DNA of 64,000 nucleotides from an uncultured Clostridia bacterium (lineage in GTDB: Bacteria > Bacillota > Clostridia > UMGS1810), in assembly GCA_934463165.1 (NCBI GenBank), contig CAKSJG010000002.1:124001-188000 (forward strand), written 5' to 3'. Both the position numbers and the translations under genes were made by a program. Below are positions 51,057 to 61,314 of the stretch, in pieces; position 1 is the stretch's first letter; each line of letters begins with the position of its first letter. Under the pieces are notes generated by a model that did not search any database, was not told the DNA's origin, and saw only the letters and a list, made by a program, of their open reading frames with translations.

Positions 51057-52229
51057 TTATTCATATGTATTTAAGGGACTTTCGACCGCTATATCTTCCA
51101 TACATTCAAAATTGATTTTCATATGAAATCTGCCGTTCCCGATATCCGTGACCGTTTTTTCGCAGCTTATTATTGCAGCACCGTCATTTAAAGAAAGCCG
51201 CAGTTTTTTGGTCAGCTCATCGGCGGCATATGCCTCAGCATCTTTTTTGCTCATTTGATATTCTTTACTTATTATCTCACAATATTTCTTTTTTGTAAAT
51301 GTCCAAGGCAGATAAAATTTACCGAATATTTTTGTTTTTTTTGCCGGATATATCTGTGTAATGCAATTTTTGGAGTCAAATGAGTCCTCAAAACACAGAT
51401 TAAACACCGACAGCCGCCAGCCCGATTTGTTTTTTTCTGATAATTTATATTCCGTCTTTGTGCCGCTGAAATCGGATTCAAGGCTGTATTTTGTTTTTGC
51501 ATATACACGGGCACGCGCTCTGACGTATCTTACGGGCATATCTTCTGATTCATCATATACACCGCTGACGAGTATGTCTCCTTTCTTTACATTTACACCG
51601 CTGTTTATCGTCGGTATTCCTGTCTCGGTTATAATCTCGGTGACGTATCCGTCTCTTGATGCCTTTATGTCGCAGTATTTTCCGAAATCATATATTTCGG
51701 GCGTCTGTACGGTTTCGCGGACATCGGCAAAAACAACGGTACCCTTTATATCTATCCATATCCACGAAAGTGAACCGCAATTTTTAAGCACATCATTCTG
51801 AACGTTCAGTTTATCTATGGATTTTGAAAATGTTCCCTTCTCCACTCCGGCATCGGCAAGAAGAGAAAGTATCTGCGAATCGGCAAGACGTTTGTTGCCC
51901 GATATTTTTATGTCTGATATAAACAATGAATTAAGCGCAAGAATAATCAGAAAAAATATTGCCGCCGAAAAAAAAGCATATCTGCTGCGATACAAAAAAA
52001 GCTTCATTGCCAGACCGAACCTGCCGGTTATTCCGATGCTTACACCGCGTTTTTTTAAAATGTCATAAAACCTTTTTAAATCCGAACACTTTATATCACA
52101 ATATATCATCCCCGAAAGGCGTCTTATGTTTTTCAGCTCAATATCATTTTTTCTGCAGTCATTTATCACTGCGGAAATATTGCTCCCCGAAAGCTTCACC
52201 CTGACGTAGCCGACAACAAACCAGAACAT
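51057..52229 (-). CDS. yqfD: Sporulation protein YqfD
   Basis: 390 residues. An N-terminal cytoplasmic part (VRVKLSGSNISAVINDCRKN), one membrane helix (FFSAAIFFLIILALNSLF at about 90-107), then an extracytoplasmic region with WIWIDIKGTVVFADVRE and a late KKDAEAYAADELTKKL segment. This matches YqfD/SpoIV-type proteins made in the mother cell under sigma-E. It lies 15 bases before phoH and follows yqfC. Confidence 0.92.
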   Translation of the reverse strand: MFWFVVGYVRVKLSGSNISAVINDCRKNDIELKNIRRLSGMIYCDIKCSDLKRFYDILKKRGVSIGITGRFGLAMKLFLYRSRYAFFSAAIFFLIILALNSLFISDIKISGNKRLADSQILSLLADAGVEKGTFSKSIDKLNVQNDVLKNCGSLSWIWIDIKGTVVFADVRETVQTPEIYDFGKYCDIKASRDGYVTEIITETGIPTINSGVNVKKGDILVSGVYDESEDMPVRYVRARARVYAKTKYSLESDFSGTKTEYKLSEKNKSGWRLSVFNLCFEDSFDSKNCITQIYPAKKTKIFGKFYLPWTFTKKKYCEIISKEYQMSKKDAEAYAADELTKKLRLSLNDGAAIISCEKTVTDIGNGRFHMKINFECMEDIAVESPLNTYE

Positions 52230-52235
52230 GAAACA

Positions 52236-52493
52236 TCACCTCCGGGAAAATGATATATTTATTATCGTGCCCGAAATGTATATTTCATCGGAACTCATGT
52301 AAGTTACTGCAAGTCCGTCACCTTCAACCGATACAGTATCCCCGCTGCATTTTATAACAATCATATTGTCATCGTATGCTGATATTGAGTATCCTCCCCT
52401 AACGCATACGGATTCATCCGTATATATGAGTTTATATTTAACATCAAACGGCGGTGATACAGAAAAGTCCAACAAAAACACGTCCTTAGGCAA
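52236..52493 (-). CDS. yqfC: YabP/YqfC-family sporulation protein
   Basis: Up to 85 residues, compared with about 93 in Bacillus. Short beta-rich protein (YTDESVCVRGGYSISAYDDN, VEGDGLAVTYMSSDEIYISG). The start is unclear: a TTG at 52493 opens the frame, but TAAGGA lies further in, before a second TTG at 52475. It lies 6 bases before yqfD and is divergent from ylbJ, so a sigma-E control region probably lies in the 79-base gap. Confidence 0.85.
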   Translation of the reverse strand: MPKDVFLLDFSVSPPFDVKYKLIYTDESVCVRGGYSISAYDDNMIVIKCSGDTVSVEGDGLAVTYMSSDEIYISGTIINISFSRR

Positions 52494-52572
52494 AATACTT
52501 AATCATTCTAATTATTATTATGAAATAATATAATTAAATATGATTGCAAAAAGCATAAAGGAATGAGTCCGA

Positions 52573-53616
52573 ATGAGTAAAAAAAGAGCTTCCGTTTTGT
52601 TTTTGGTATGCGGATATATTGTTTTTTGTCTTGTGAAGTATTTTCCAGATATAAAAAGCGAAATTATTTCTTCACTTGAAATGTGGGCATATGTCCTGAT
52701 ACCGTCTCTGTTTCCGTATCTTGTGATTTCGGTTTTTGTGACATCATCGGGAATACTTAAGATTTTTCTGCCTGTTACAAAAATTATCGCGGCAATTTTT
52801 AATATCAGCGAAAAAAGTGCAGAGGTATACATATGCTCGCTTTTTTGCGGATATCCCTGCGGAGCGGTATGCAGTGCGGATTTATGCCGCACAGGTGAAA
52901 TAAGCGACAGCGAAGCCGAAAAGCTGATTTGTTATACAAACAACGCAAGCCCGTTATTCCTTGTTTCGGTTGTGGGGTGCTCGTTTATCGGGTCGCTTAC
53001 GGACGGAATTGCCCTATATGTGATACAAACTTTGTCCGCCTTTCTTTGCGCAGTATTACTGAGGCGAACCGGCGCGGAATATAAAATCAAACCGGCGCGT
53101 ATGCAAAATCCCCATACGAATATAGCTTATTGCTGTGAAAATGCCGTGCGGATTATGATCAATATCTGCGGTTTTGTAGTTTTATCCGCTGTATGCTCCG
53201 AAATTATTTTTATATCATTTAAAACCGTATCTGATGCGCTCAGTATAAATATGCCTAAATACATTGAATGTGCATTGTATTCTCTTTTTGAAATATCTAA
53301 CGGTGCTAAAAGAATCACCGCGTATTATAACAACAAAGCCGGGTTTGCTTTTCTTTGTGCAGCGGTATCATGGTCGGGAATATCGGTATTTTTGCAGATA
53401 AAATCCGCAGCAGCAAAAAATATAAAAACAAAAAATCTGATTTATGCAAAAAGCATTCAGGCATTTTTTTCTTTATGTCTCGGTTATTTTTACAAATCCA
53501 TGCCGCAGAAAATCACCCGATTTTATAACGGAAATAAAATGATTGAAATATCCCTTGCACTGAGTGCAATCATTTTCATTATTTATATATACAAAAAAAT
53601 AAAACAAAAAGCATGA
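52573..53616 (+). CDS. ylbJ: Sporulation integral membrane protein YlbJ
   Basis: 347 residues with about eight hydrophobic segments, the conserved LFCGYPCGAVCSADL and CYTNNASPLFLVSVVGCSFI motifs of the YlbJ/nucleoside-recognition family. It is needed for spore cortex formation in Bacillus. AAAGGA lies ten bases before the ATG. It is divergent from yqfC, and convergent with the G5/3D gene 38 bases downstream. Confidence 0.9.
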   Translation: MSKKRASVLFLVCGYIVFCLVKYFPDIKSEIISSLEMWAYVLIPSLFPYLVISVFVTSSGILKIFLPVTKIIAAIFNISEKSAEVYICSLFCGYPCGAVCSADLCRTGEISDSEAEKLICYTNNASPLFLVSVVGCSFIGSLTDGIALYVIQTLSAFLCAVLLRRTGAEYKIKPARMQNPHTNIAYCCENAVRIMINICGFVVLSAVCSEIIFISFKTVSDALSINMPKYIECALYSLFEISNGAKRITAYYNNKAGFAFLCAAVSWSGISVFLQIKSAAAKNIKTKNLIYAKSIQAFFSLCLGYFYKSMPQKITRFYNGNKMIEISLALSAIIFIIYIYKKIKQKA

Positions 53617-53654
53617 GCTTCGGCTGCGTTTGCATCCAAAGCTCAACAATAAAT

Positions 53655-54779
53655 TTATTCAAGTATATAAACATCTACGCTTCGTCTGCCGAATTTCAGA
53701 CATTCGGCGCGCGTATCATAATAAAGATCTACCTTATTTCCTTTAATTGCGCCGCCGGTATCTTCAGCCGTGCACAGTCCGTATACCACGCTTCCGTCGG
53801 ATGAAACTATATACATCTTGGTACCAAGAGGGATAACGCTCGGGTCCACGGCAACGGTGCCTTTTTTGCAATACGTACCCGAAGCTGTTATACCGTAACC
53901 ACTCTGCCCCGGCTTTTTACCCGTGCTTTCATATGAAAGGTCATAGGCGGTTGCCGTGCATGTGAGCACTTTTTTATAACTGTATGCCGTTCCGTTTACC
54001 AAAATTGTATTTGCACCTGCGGACGAACCGCCGGCGGAACCGCTGTATGATGACGGTGCATATGACGGATCAACGTTGGTTTGCTGCGGAAGTTCACCGG
54101 TTCCGAAAACAACAATTTCATTAACTGCTTCTTTTATCACGGTTTCGTCCGCTGCAACCCTTGAGACCTCAACAGAATCGTGATAAAGCGATATATACTT
54201 AACCTTTTTTAAGCCGTCCTCGCCTTTTATCTTGACTATTTTTGAACCGCTCGGCAAGGTTGAGTCATATTCAGCAACCGTCTCATACGGAATTTTTTCT
54301 TCAACCTCTTCCGCTACGGTTCCGACTTTTGTAATTATTATTTTATTGTTGCCTTTTTTTAGCTTGTCATCAACATCTACATTTATGCTGTCCGATTCGT
54401 CAATTTTTATGCCGTTTTCTTTAAAGAAATCGCGATATGTTAATCTGTCTGTCCAATATGTCGTCGTAATGCCGTTTTCCAAAATACTGACTTCTTTATA
54501 TCTTTTTACCGTGATTTTCATTGCGTCGGAAATTTCGGTTTTGCCGCTCGGCTCTGTAACATCGCCTTTGCCGAGTTTTATCCCCTGCTCCTTAATTACA
54601 TCGGAAACAGTGTTTTTTTCGGTATAAATATTAATCTTACAGTCACCGTCGGTAATGGTAACATAATTGTATTTCGGTGCTGCATAAGCAACACCTATTG
54701 AAAATGCAAGCATAACCGCCGCAGCGACAGTTATGATCCTGCGTATTATTACAGATTTATTATTAAAAATAATATACAC
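53655..54779 (-). CDS. G5/3D-domain cell-wall protein, YabE/RpfB-like
   Basis: 374 residues. One N-terminal membrane helix or signal (IIRRIITVAAAVMLAFSIGV), two DUF348 repeats (about 45-150), a G5 domain (about 155-225, EEKIPYETVAEYDSTLPSGS), a Gly/Ser linker, and a C-terminal 3D domain with VDPSVIPLGTKMYI and AEDTGGAIKGNKVDLYY (the three Asp). Such proteins cleave or bind peptidoglycan. The start is odd: the frame opens with GTG at 54779 inside the GGAGGTG itself, and the best-spaced codon is an ATT at 54770. It is next to rnmV as in Bacillus. Confidence 0.88.
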   Translation of the reverse strand: MYIIFNNKSVIIRRIITVAAAVMLAFSIGVAYAAPKYNYVTITDGDCKINIYTEKNTVSDVIKEQGIKLGKGDVTEPSGKTEISDAMKITVKRYKEVSILENGITTTYWTDRLTYRDFFKENGIKIDESDSINVDVDDKLKKGNNKIIITKVGTVAEEVEEKIPYETVAEYDSTLPSGSKIVKIKGEDGLKKVKYISLYHDSVEVSRVAADETVIKEAVNEIVVFGTGELPQQTNVDPSYAPSSYSGSAGGSSAGANTILVNGTAYSYKKVLTCTATAYDLSYESTGKKPGQSGYGITASGTYCKKGTVAVDPSVIPLGTKMYIVSSDGSVVYGLCTAEDTGGAIKGNKVDLYYDTRAECLKFGRRSVDVYILE

Positions 54780-54785
54780 CTCCGA

Positions 54786-55376
54786 TTAATGCTTATTGTT
54801 AAAATCATCTGCAAGATTTCGGTACCCGTCATAACCGTAGACCGAGTTCAGAACATCAATCATCATATTTGCCGACATCCTCACCGGAAGGCCGAGTTTT
54901 TTTAGGAAAGCGCTGCGCCTTATATGACTGTCCGCTTCTCCGCAAAAACCGTCCGAAAACAAATCGGCTTTTGTTATCTTTTTGCCGAAAGAAGCTTCAT
55001 CCTCAATGCAGGCGGCATTTTTTAGCGCATTTATAATTATATCGTCATCAATGCCCTCAACACCTAAAAATCCCTCTTTGGACGGTTTGTCCTTGCGTTT
55101 TTCCTTGCCTTTCACGTCGGGAATATAGGCATGCTTTATGTTTTTTCCGCTCAAAGAATTTTTAATGTAATTTCTTATCTGAAATCCGGCTCTGTCACTG
55201 TCGGTAAATATAATTACCCCTCTTTTATCGGCAAGAGTTCCTATCATTTTCAATAGTGACTTGTTTTTAAAAATCATAAAACCGTCGGTTACGACAATTA
55301 CGGTGTCCACAATTCCGGAAAGCTTGATTTTGTCGTAGTTCCCTTCGACAACTATCGCTTCTTTTATTTTCAGCAT
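54786..55376 (-). CDS. rnmV: Ribonuclease M5
   Basis: 196 residues. N-terminal TOPRIM domain (AIVVEGNYDKIKLSG, GVIIFTDSDRAGFQIRNYI; catalytic Glu and DxD) followed by the DUF4093 domain characteristic of RNase M5, which matures 5S rRNA. AAAGGAG precedes the ATG. The usual downstream partner ksgA is not here; the G5/3D gene takes that side. Confidence 0.9.
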   Translation of the reverse strand: MLKIKEAIVVEGNYDKIKLSGIVDTVIVVTDGFMIFKNKSLLKMIGTLADKRGVIIFTDSDRAGFQIRNYIKNSLSGKNIKHAYIPDVKGKEKRKDKPSKEGFLGVEGIDDDIIINALKNAACIEDEASFGKKITKADLFSDGFCGEADSHIRRSAFLKKLGLPVRMSANMMIDVLNSVYGYDGYRNLADDFNNKH

Positions 55377-55388
55377 TTGCGCGCTCCT

Positions 55389-56747
55389 TTAGTTTCTGAG
55401 GCTGTGTATCGGCGCTGGGATTCTTCCTCCGCGTGCTATAAAATCTTCGCTTGAAAATTCAGATACGGGCATTACGGGGCCTGTTCCGAGAAGCCCGCCG
55501 AATTCAACGATATCCCCGACTTTTTTCCCCGGTGCCGGAATTACTCTTACGGCGGTTGTCTTATTATTTATCATTCCGATTGCAGCTTCATCGGCAATTA
55601 TTGCCGATATTGAAGATGCACTTGTATCTCCCGGAATAACTATCATATCAAGTCCGACAGAACATACGCATGTCATCGCTTCAAGCTTTTCTAAGGTAAG
55701 CGCCCCGCATTTTGCAGCGTCTATCATGCCTGCATCCTCACTTACGGGGATAAATGCACCGCTTAATCCGCCGACATATGACGAGGCAAAAACTCCGCCC
55801 TTTTTAACTGCGTCATTCAGAAGTGCAAGAGCTGCCGTTGTGCCGTGTGTTCCGCATTTTTCAAGGCCCATTTCTTCAAGAATATGCGCAACGCTGTCAC
55901 CTCTTGCAGGGGTCGGAGCAAGAGAAAGATCGACTATTCCGAAAGGAACTCCGAGCCTTTTTGAGGCCTCGAGAGCAACAAGCTGACCCATTCTTGTTAC
56001 CTTGAATGCGGTTTTCTTTATGGTTTCGGATACTACACCGAAATCACATCCGCGCACGCTCTCAAGCGCATACTTGACAACACCCGGACCGCTTACGCCG
56101 ACATTGATTATGCAGTCCGCTTCGCCTACTCCGTGGAAAGCACCTGCCATAAAGGGGTTATCTTCAACGGCATTGCAAAATACAACAAGCTTGGCACAGC
56201 CGAAGCCGTCGGTTGATTTTGTAAGCTCTGCCGTCTTTTTAACTGTTTCACCCATAAGCTTTACGGCATCCATGTTTATTCCGGCTTTTGTGGTTCCGAC
56301 ATTTACGGATGAGCATACAATTTCTGTCTCGCTGAGCGCTTCGGGTATGGAAGATATAAGGGCTTTATCTGCATTGGTAAAGCCCTTGTGAACAAGAGCC
56401 GAAAAACCGCCTATAAAATTAACGCCGACATTTTTTGCGGCATTGTCAAGCGCCTTTGCAAATCCGACATAAGATTTTGTATTGCTTGCACCTGCAACCA
56501 ATGATATCGGAGTTACGGATATTCTCTTGTTTATAATAGGAATTCCGAGCTCTTTTTCTATGCTTTCTCCTGTTTTTACAAGATCCTTTGCCTTAAGACA
56601 AATTTTATCGTATATTTTTTGCTGAGCTTTTTTTTCATTCGAATCCGCACAATCCAGAAGTGATATACCCATTGTTACGGTTCGAATGTCAAGATGCTCG
56701 CTGTCTATCATGTGATTTGTTTCAAAAGTTTCGCGGTTGCTGATCAT
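55389..56747 (-). CDS. PFL-family protein (UPF0210/DUF711)
   Basis: 452 residues, full length for the family: [20 protein letters not shown] at the start, [24 protein letters not shown]-type loop [20 protein letters not shown] near the end. These proteins resemble the glycyl-radical-enzyme fold without a recognised glycyl-radical loop; biochemical function is unknown. GAGGTG lies before the ATG. It follows the ACT-domain gene by 13 bases, an arrangement conserved across Firmicutes. Confidence 0.9.
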   Translation of the reverse strand: MISNRETFETNHMIDSEHLDIRTVTMGISLLDCADSNEKKAQQKIYDKICLKAKDLVKTGESIEKELGIPIINKRISVTPISLVAGASNTKSYVGFAKALDNAAKNVGVNFIGGFSALVHKGFTNADKALISSIPEALSETEIVCSSVNVGTTKAGINMDAVKLMGETVKKTAELTKSTDGFGCAKLVVFCNAVEDNPFMAGAFHGVGEADCIINVGVSGPGVVKYALESVRGCDFGVVSETIKKTAFKVTRMGQLVALEASKRLGVPFGIVDLSLAPTPARGDSVAHILEEMGLEKCGTHGTTAALALLNDAVKKGGVFASSYVGGLSGAFIPVSEDAGMIDAAKCGALTLEKLEAMTCVCSVGLDMIVIPGDTSASSISAIIADEAAIGMINNKTTAVRVIPAPGKKVGDIVEFGGLLGTGPVMPVSEFSSEDFIARGGRIPAPIHSLRN

Positions 56748-56760
56748 ATCGTCACCTCAT

Positions 56761-57033
56761 TTATATTCTGTGCATTGATTCAAAAATGCTTTCAAGCTGT
56801 ATTCTGATTTCCACTCCGAGCGCGCCGCTTTCTTTTGAAAGCAGATCGGAAAGAGCATTGAAATCGCATTTTGCGGAGTCAATATCCACGATCATCATCA
56901 TTGTAAACATATCGTTTAATATCGTCTGAGAGATATCCAGGATATTAACGTTGTTTTCCGAAAGAATTTTCGTAACACCGAAAATTATTCCTACTTTGTC
57001 TTTACCTATTACGCTGACTATTGCCTTTTTCAT
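56761..57033 (-). CDS. ACT-domain protein (UPF0237)
   Basis: 90 residues forming one ACT domain plus a helical end: KAIVSVIGKDKVGIIFGVTK, NILDISQTILNDMFTMMMIV. ACT domains bind amino acids as regulators; here it pairs with the PFL-family gene next to it. Only a weak ribosome site (GGAATG) lies before the ATG. Confidence 0.9.
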   Translation of the reverse strand: MKKAIVSVIGKDKVGIIFGVTKILSENNVNILDISQTILNDMFTMMMIVDIDSAKCDFNALSDLLSKESGALGVEIRIQLESIFESMHRI

Positions 57034-57057
57034 AATAATATCATTCCATTTCTAAAG

Positions 57058-57819
57058 TTATTTAATGTTTTCTCTGCGTCTTACGGCTTCATATATCATA
57101 AGGGCACCGGCAACCGATGCATTAAGCGACGATATTTCGCCTTTCATGGGGATGCGAACCAGAGAATCGCATTTTTCTTTTACCAGATGGGATATCCCCC
57201 TGCCCTCGTTTCCTACGACTATTGCCACGGCTCCGCTGAAATCGTATGTGTATATCGTATCTCTGCCGTCCATATCCGCACCGACAACCCATATATTATT
57301 TTTTTTGAGCTCGTCTACAGTCCGTGCAATGTTTGCAACCTTAGCGACGGGCGTAAACTCAACAGCTCCGGCAGAGGATTTGTTTACGACCTCGGTTAGT
57401 CCGACGCTGTTATGCTTAGAAATTATAACTCCGTGGACTCCGGCTGCGTTTGAAGTTCTGATAATCGAGCCAAGGTTATGCGGATCTGTAATGTTATCGC
57501 AAATGACAATGAACGGTTTTTCACCCTTTGTAGCGGCAATATTAAGAATATCATTGACCGTGACATATTCCTTTGCGGCGGCATATGCTATAACACCCTG
57601 ATGAGCGCCTGTCCGCGATATCCTGTCAAGCTTGGCCTTTTCAACATAAGATATAACTATGCGTTTTTCTTTTGCCATTGCAATTATTTTTATGAGGGAT
57701 CCGTGTCTTTCGCCGCTTTGAACAAGTATTTTATCTATCGTTCTTCCGGAACGGAGAGCTTCTGCAACGGGATTTCTGCCCTCAATTTTATCTGATGTAT
57801 TTTCGTTTTTATAATCCAT
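57058..57819 (-). CDS. rlmB: 23S rRNA 2'-O-methyltransferase, TrmH/SpoU family (RlmB-like)
   Basis: 253 residues. N-terminal substrate domain (IEGRNPVAEALRSGRTIDKI) and SPOUT knot with motif 1 DPHNLGSIIRTSNAAGVHGV, motif 2 VGNEGRGIS, motif 3 IPMKGEISSLNASVAGALMI. It methylates a 23S rRNA guanosine. CCGGAGG lies before the ATG. Confidence 0.9.
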   Translation of the reverse strand: MDYKNENTSDKIEGRNPVAEALRSGRTIDKILVQSGERHGSLIKIIAMAKEKRIVISYVEKAKLDRISRTGAHQGVIAYAAAKEYVTVNDILNIAATKGEKPFIVICDNITDPHNLGSIIRTSNAAGVHGVIISKHNSVGLTEVVNKSSAGAVEFTPVAKVANIARTVDELKKNNIWVVGADMDGRDTIYTYDFSGAVAIVVGNEGRGISHLVKEKCDSLVRIPMKGEISSLNASVAGALMIYEAVRRRENIK

Positions 57820-57891
57820 TTTATCCTCCGGGCAATACTAAAGAAACTGCGGAGACGCCTCATACGGACGCTCCGCAAAAAAATCGTATTT

Positions 57892-59100
57892 TTATGCCAA
57901 ATTAAATTTCTCATGTATTGCATTTACGGCTCTTTCGGCATTTTTCTGGTTTATGAGAACAGATACCTTAATCTCCGATGTCGATATCATATGTATGTTG
58001 ATATTGGCATCATAGAGAGCTTCAAACATTGTGCATGCAACACCCGGGTTGTTAACCATTCCGGAGCCTACAATAGAAACTTTTGAAACTTCGGAATTTG
58101 TTTTTATCTCTTCAAAGCAAAGCATATCTTTATTTTCGTTAAGTATATCCACAGCCTTTGAAAGGTTACATTCATTTACGGTAAAGCTGATATCCTTTTT
58201 CCCTTCTCTGCCTATTGACTGCAGAATAATATCTACATTGATTTTCTTTGAAGCAAGAAGTGAAAATACTTTAAACGCCATTCCGGGTTTATCCTCTATG
58301 TTGCATATGGAAATTCTTGCAACATCGTTATCTCTTGCTACTCCTCTGACTATCATCTTTTCCACTTTACTTACCTCCTTGACTATTGTGCCGGGGTGAT
58401 CGTTCAGGCTTGAACGAACCGACATGTTAACATTGTATTTTTTTGCCATTTCAACAGATCTGTTGTGAAGAACGTTTGCACCGAGACTCGCAAGCTCAAG
58501 CATTTCATCATATGATATTGTGTCAAGCTTTTTGGCATTCTTTACTATACGCGGGTCAGCCGTGTATACTCCGTCAACGTCTGTATATATCTCGCAGAGA
58601 TCTGCCCTGAGCGCTGCAGCTATTGCAACGGCTGATGTATCCGATCCGCCTCTGCCGAGAGTTGTTATATCATCATATTTGTTGATGCCCTGGAATCCGG
58701 CAACAACAACTATATTGTTGGAATCTATCTCCTTGTGAATACGCTCGCCGACAATTTTTGAAATACGCGCATTTCCGTAGTTGCTGTCGGTGCGCATGCC
58801 GAGCTGCCACCCTGTCAGCGATACGGCATTATACCCGAGTTTTTGAATTGCCATGGCAAGAAGTGATATTGATATCTGCTCACCTGTCGAAAGAAGCATA
58901 TCCATTTCTCTTTTTGACGCTTTAGGATTAATTTCCGCAGCTTTTTCGATTAAATCATCTGTGGTATCTCCCTGAGCAGAAACAACCACCACTACCGAAT
59001 TACCCTGTTTAAAGGTATCGGTAACACGTCTGGCAACATTCATGACTCTTTCGGCATTGGCTACCGATGTGCCGCCAAACTTCTGAACTATTAACGACAT
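57892..59100 (-). CDS. lysC: Aspartate kinase
   Basis: 402 residues from the ATG at 59100 (GGGAGGAAG upstream). Kinase motif VQKFGGTSVANAERV, phosphate-binding TLGRGGSDTSAVAIAA, and two ACT domains at the C-terminus (GMAFKVFSLLASKKINVDII; GVACTMFEALYDANINIHMI), as in feedback-inhibited enzymes. It catalyses the first step toward threonine, methionine and lysine. It is the last of the hom-thrB-lysC set; the open frame start overlaps the end of thrB. Confidence 0.93.
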   Translation of the reverse strand: MSLIVQKFGGTSVANAERVMNVARRVTDTFKQGNSVVVVVSAQGDTTDDLIEKAAEINPKASKREMDMLLSTGEQISISLLAMAIQKLGYNAVSLTGWQLGMRTDSNYGNARISKIVGERIHKEIDSNNIVVVAGFQGINKYDDITTLGRGGSDTSAVAIAAALRADLCEIYTDVDGVYTADPRIVKNAKKLDTISYDEMLELASLGANVLHNRSVEMAKKYNVNMSVRSSLNDHPGTIVKEVSKVEKMIVRGVARDNDVARISICNIEDKPGMAFKVFSLLASKKINVDIILQSIGREGKKDISFTVNECNLSKAVDILNENKDMLCFEEIKTNSEVSKVSIVGSGMVNNPGVACTMFEALYDANINIHMISTSEIKVSVLINQKNAERAVNAIHEKFNLA

Positions 59101-59117
59101 TTTTCTTCCTCCCGAAA

Positions 59118-60011
59118 TCATTCTATAACAGCGCCGCTGTTATCTGCTTCAAGCATAACAAGACGCCAATTTCTTAAATTATTTTTTATCAGCTTATTCA
59201 TATTATATTCAAATTCTTTGCAATCCTTGTCAATTATCGACATAATTGTCGGCCCTGCACCGCTTATATATCCTCCGCATGCGCCGAAACGCTTTGCACA
59301 GCGGATAATATACTCACCGCTTCTTATATACGGGAATCTGCAGCGCTGATGTAGCTTATCTTTAAAACACGAAGCAAGAAGCGACGAATCGCTCTTTGAC
59401 ATGGCGCAGGCAAGAAGCGACGCATGCGCTATATTATACGACGCATTGCGCAGGCTGACATAGCGCGGAAGCACACTGCGTGATTTCCTCGTTGCAAGGT
59501 AAAAATCGGGTATCATTGCCGCAAAACGAAGATTACTGCTGACCTCCGATTTGCTGTACACTATTTTTCCTCTGTCAAAAACCGAAACTGTAAAACCGCC
59601 GAGAAGCGCGGGTGTGACATTATCGGGATGCCCCTCTATTTCGTATGCTGTTTGGAGAAGCTCGGACTTTGAAAATTTATCTCCCAAAATGTGGTTTGCA
59701 CCCACAAGACCGAGTATTATCCCTGCCGAACTGCTGCCCAATCCGCGTGTTACCGGAATATCGGAATATGACGATATCTTCACGCCCTCAAATTTTCTGT
59801 TTGCTTTTTTATATAAAAGCTTCATTGACTTTATTACAAGATTATTATCATCTTTGGGAATATATGCACTGCTGTCATCTTTTATGATAACCTCAAATTC
59901 TTTGTCGGTTTCATCAAATTCAGCAGTATTATAAAGCTTAAGAGCTATGCCCATACAGTCAAACCCCGAACCGAGATTTGCCGTTGACGCAGGAACCCTG
60001 ACCTGGAACAT
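59118..60011 (-). CDS. thrB: Homoserine kinase
   Basis: 297 residues from the ATG at 60011 (GGGAGG upstream). GHMP-kinase features: PASTANLGSGFDCMGIALKL at the start, the ATP loop VTRGLGSSSAGIILGLVGAN, and the C-terminal GAGPTIMSIIDKD (GACGGYISGAGPT). It phosphorylates homoserine for threonine synthesis. It lies 20 bases from hom and 17 from lysC. Confidence 0.93.
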   Translation of the reverse strand: MFQVRVPASTANLGSGFDCMGIALKLYNTAEFDETDKEFEVIIKDDSSAYIPKDDNNLVIKSMKLLYKKANRKFEGVKISSYSDIPVTRGLGSSSAGIILGLVGANHILGDKFSKSELLQTAYEIEGHPDNVTPALLGGFTVSVFDRGKIVYSKSEVSSNLRFAAMIPDFYLATRKSRSVLPRYVSLRNASYNIAHASLLACAMSKSDSSLLASCFKDKLHQRCRFPYIRSGEYIIRCAKRFGACGGYISGAGPTIMSIIDKDCKEFEYNMNKLIKNNLRNWRLVMLEADNSGAVIE

Positions 60012-60031
60012 GTTGACCTCCCAATCCAAAA

Positions 60032-61249
60032 CTATTCAAGAATATTCAATATTTTACTTACATTTACATCAATTGAATCAAGTTTTGATTTAATATTATT
60101 TAATGTGTCAGGCTGCGTTATAAAAGCAGCTTGGTCTCCGCTTACGATTAAGTTTATATCTGTGCCGAAAGCTTTCTCAAGTACGGTTTTCAAATCCGGA
60201 TTATTGCCCTGCAGCCTTACGTATGCCTTCATGGCAACCTCATTTACATCTGCAAGGTCACTGCCATCCGAGGATTTCCACGGAGCTTTAAACTCTGCAT
60301 CGGAATTTTTTGCCGCAAAGACAATATCGCTCACTACAGCGCTCGCCGTCGGGAGCTTGCCCGCTCCGCGCCCGTAAAACATTGATGTGCCGAGCATATT
60401 GCCGCGCACTACAATACCGTTAAACACGCCGCTGACCGCATAAAGCGGATAATCCTTATCAACAAGCATAGGTGCAACAAATGCAATGTCAGAATCACCG
60501 AGGTGCCTGTAGCATCCGATAAGCTTTACGGAATATCCGAGTTTTTCGGCAAATTCCGTATCGAAAACGGAAATATCTCTGATGCCCTCTGTGGGAACAT
60601 CTTTAAAATTAACCTTTTTACCTTTAATGATCGATGCAAGAATGCTTATCTTTTTGCCTGTATCAAGACCGTCAACATCCGCAGACGGATCTCTCTCGGC
60701 ATATCCTTTTTGCTGTGCTTCTTTCAAAGCATCTTCAAAAGAAACTTCATCCCTGAACATTCTTGTAAGAATATAGTTTGTCGTTCCGTTAAGTATACCG
60801 GAAACGCTCTTGATTTTGTTAACCGAAAGTGACGATTCGAGAGGACGGATAATCGGTATTCCGCCGCCGACGCTCGCCTCAAAATAATAAGCACAGCCAT
60901 TTTGTTCGGCAAGCTTAAACAGCTCGTCCCCGTAATTCGCAACGAGCTCCTTATTTGAAGTTATAACCGTTTTGCCCTTTGAGAGCATAAGACGCGAAAA
61001 TGTGTTCGCAGGCTCCAGCCCTCCCATAGTTTCAACAACTATGCTGACTTCATCATCATCGGCTATAACATTTACATCATTCGTAAAAAGATTACTTTCG
61101 GGATGGTCTGAAAAATCACGTATATCTAAAATATACTTAATATCGATCTTCTGCCCGGCAGCACATTCGATCTCTGATGCATTTGTTCTGATTACTTCGT
61201 ATACGCCCGACCCTACAACGCCGAAACCTATTATCGCTATTTTTACCAT
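60032..61249 (-). CDS. hom: Homoserine dehydrogenase
   Basis: 405 residues from the ATG at 61249 (GGGAGG upstream). NAD-binding IAIIGFGVVGSGVYEVI, catalytic region with YYFEASVGGGIPIIRPLESS and GILNGTTNYILTRMF, Lys/Asp dyad area RDPSADVDGLDTGKK, and a short C-terminal ACT-like part. It forms homoserine from aspartate semialdehyde. First gene of hom-thrB-lysC; the 65-base gap before it shows no T-box. thrC and asd are not in the window. Confidence 0.93.
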   Translation of the reverse strand: MVKIAIIGFGVVGSGVYEVIRTNASEIECAAGQKIDIKYILDIRDFSDHPESNLFTNDVNVIADDDEVSIVVETMGGLEPANTFSRLMLSKGKTVITSNKELVANYGDELFKLAEQNGCAYYFEASVGGGIPIIRPLESSLSVNKIKSVSGILNGTTNYILTRMFRDEVSFEDALKEAQQKGYAERDPSADVDGLDTGKKISILASIIKGKKVNFKDVPTEGIRDISVFDTEFAEKLGYSVKLIGCYRHLGDSDIAFVAPMLVDKDYPLYAVSGVFNGIVVRGNMLGTSMFYGRGAGKLPTASAVVSDIVFAAKNSDAEFKAPWKSSDGSDLADVNEVAMKAYVRLQGNNPDLKTVLEKAFGTDINLIVSGDQAAFITQPDTLNNIKSKLDSIDVNVSKILNILE

Positions 61250-61314
61250 TTGCAGGCCTCCCAACCAAAAATAAAACTAAACTATATTATAACATAATGT
61301 GCGGATTATGTCAA

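Noticed and set aside
52518..52892. 124-codon minus-strand ORF opposite ylbJ
   Set aside because: It is a shadow of the real membrane protein gene, without ribosome site or family likeness.
61250..61314. T-box or threonine attenuator before hom
   Set aside because: The gap is about 65 bases and lacks T-box core and terminator.
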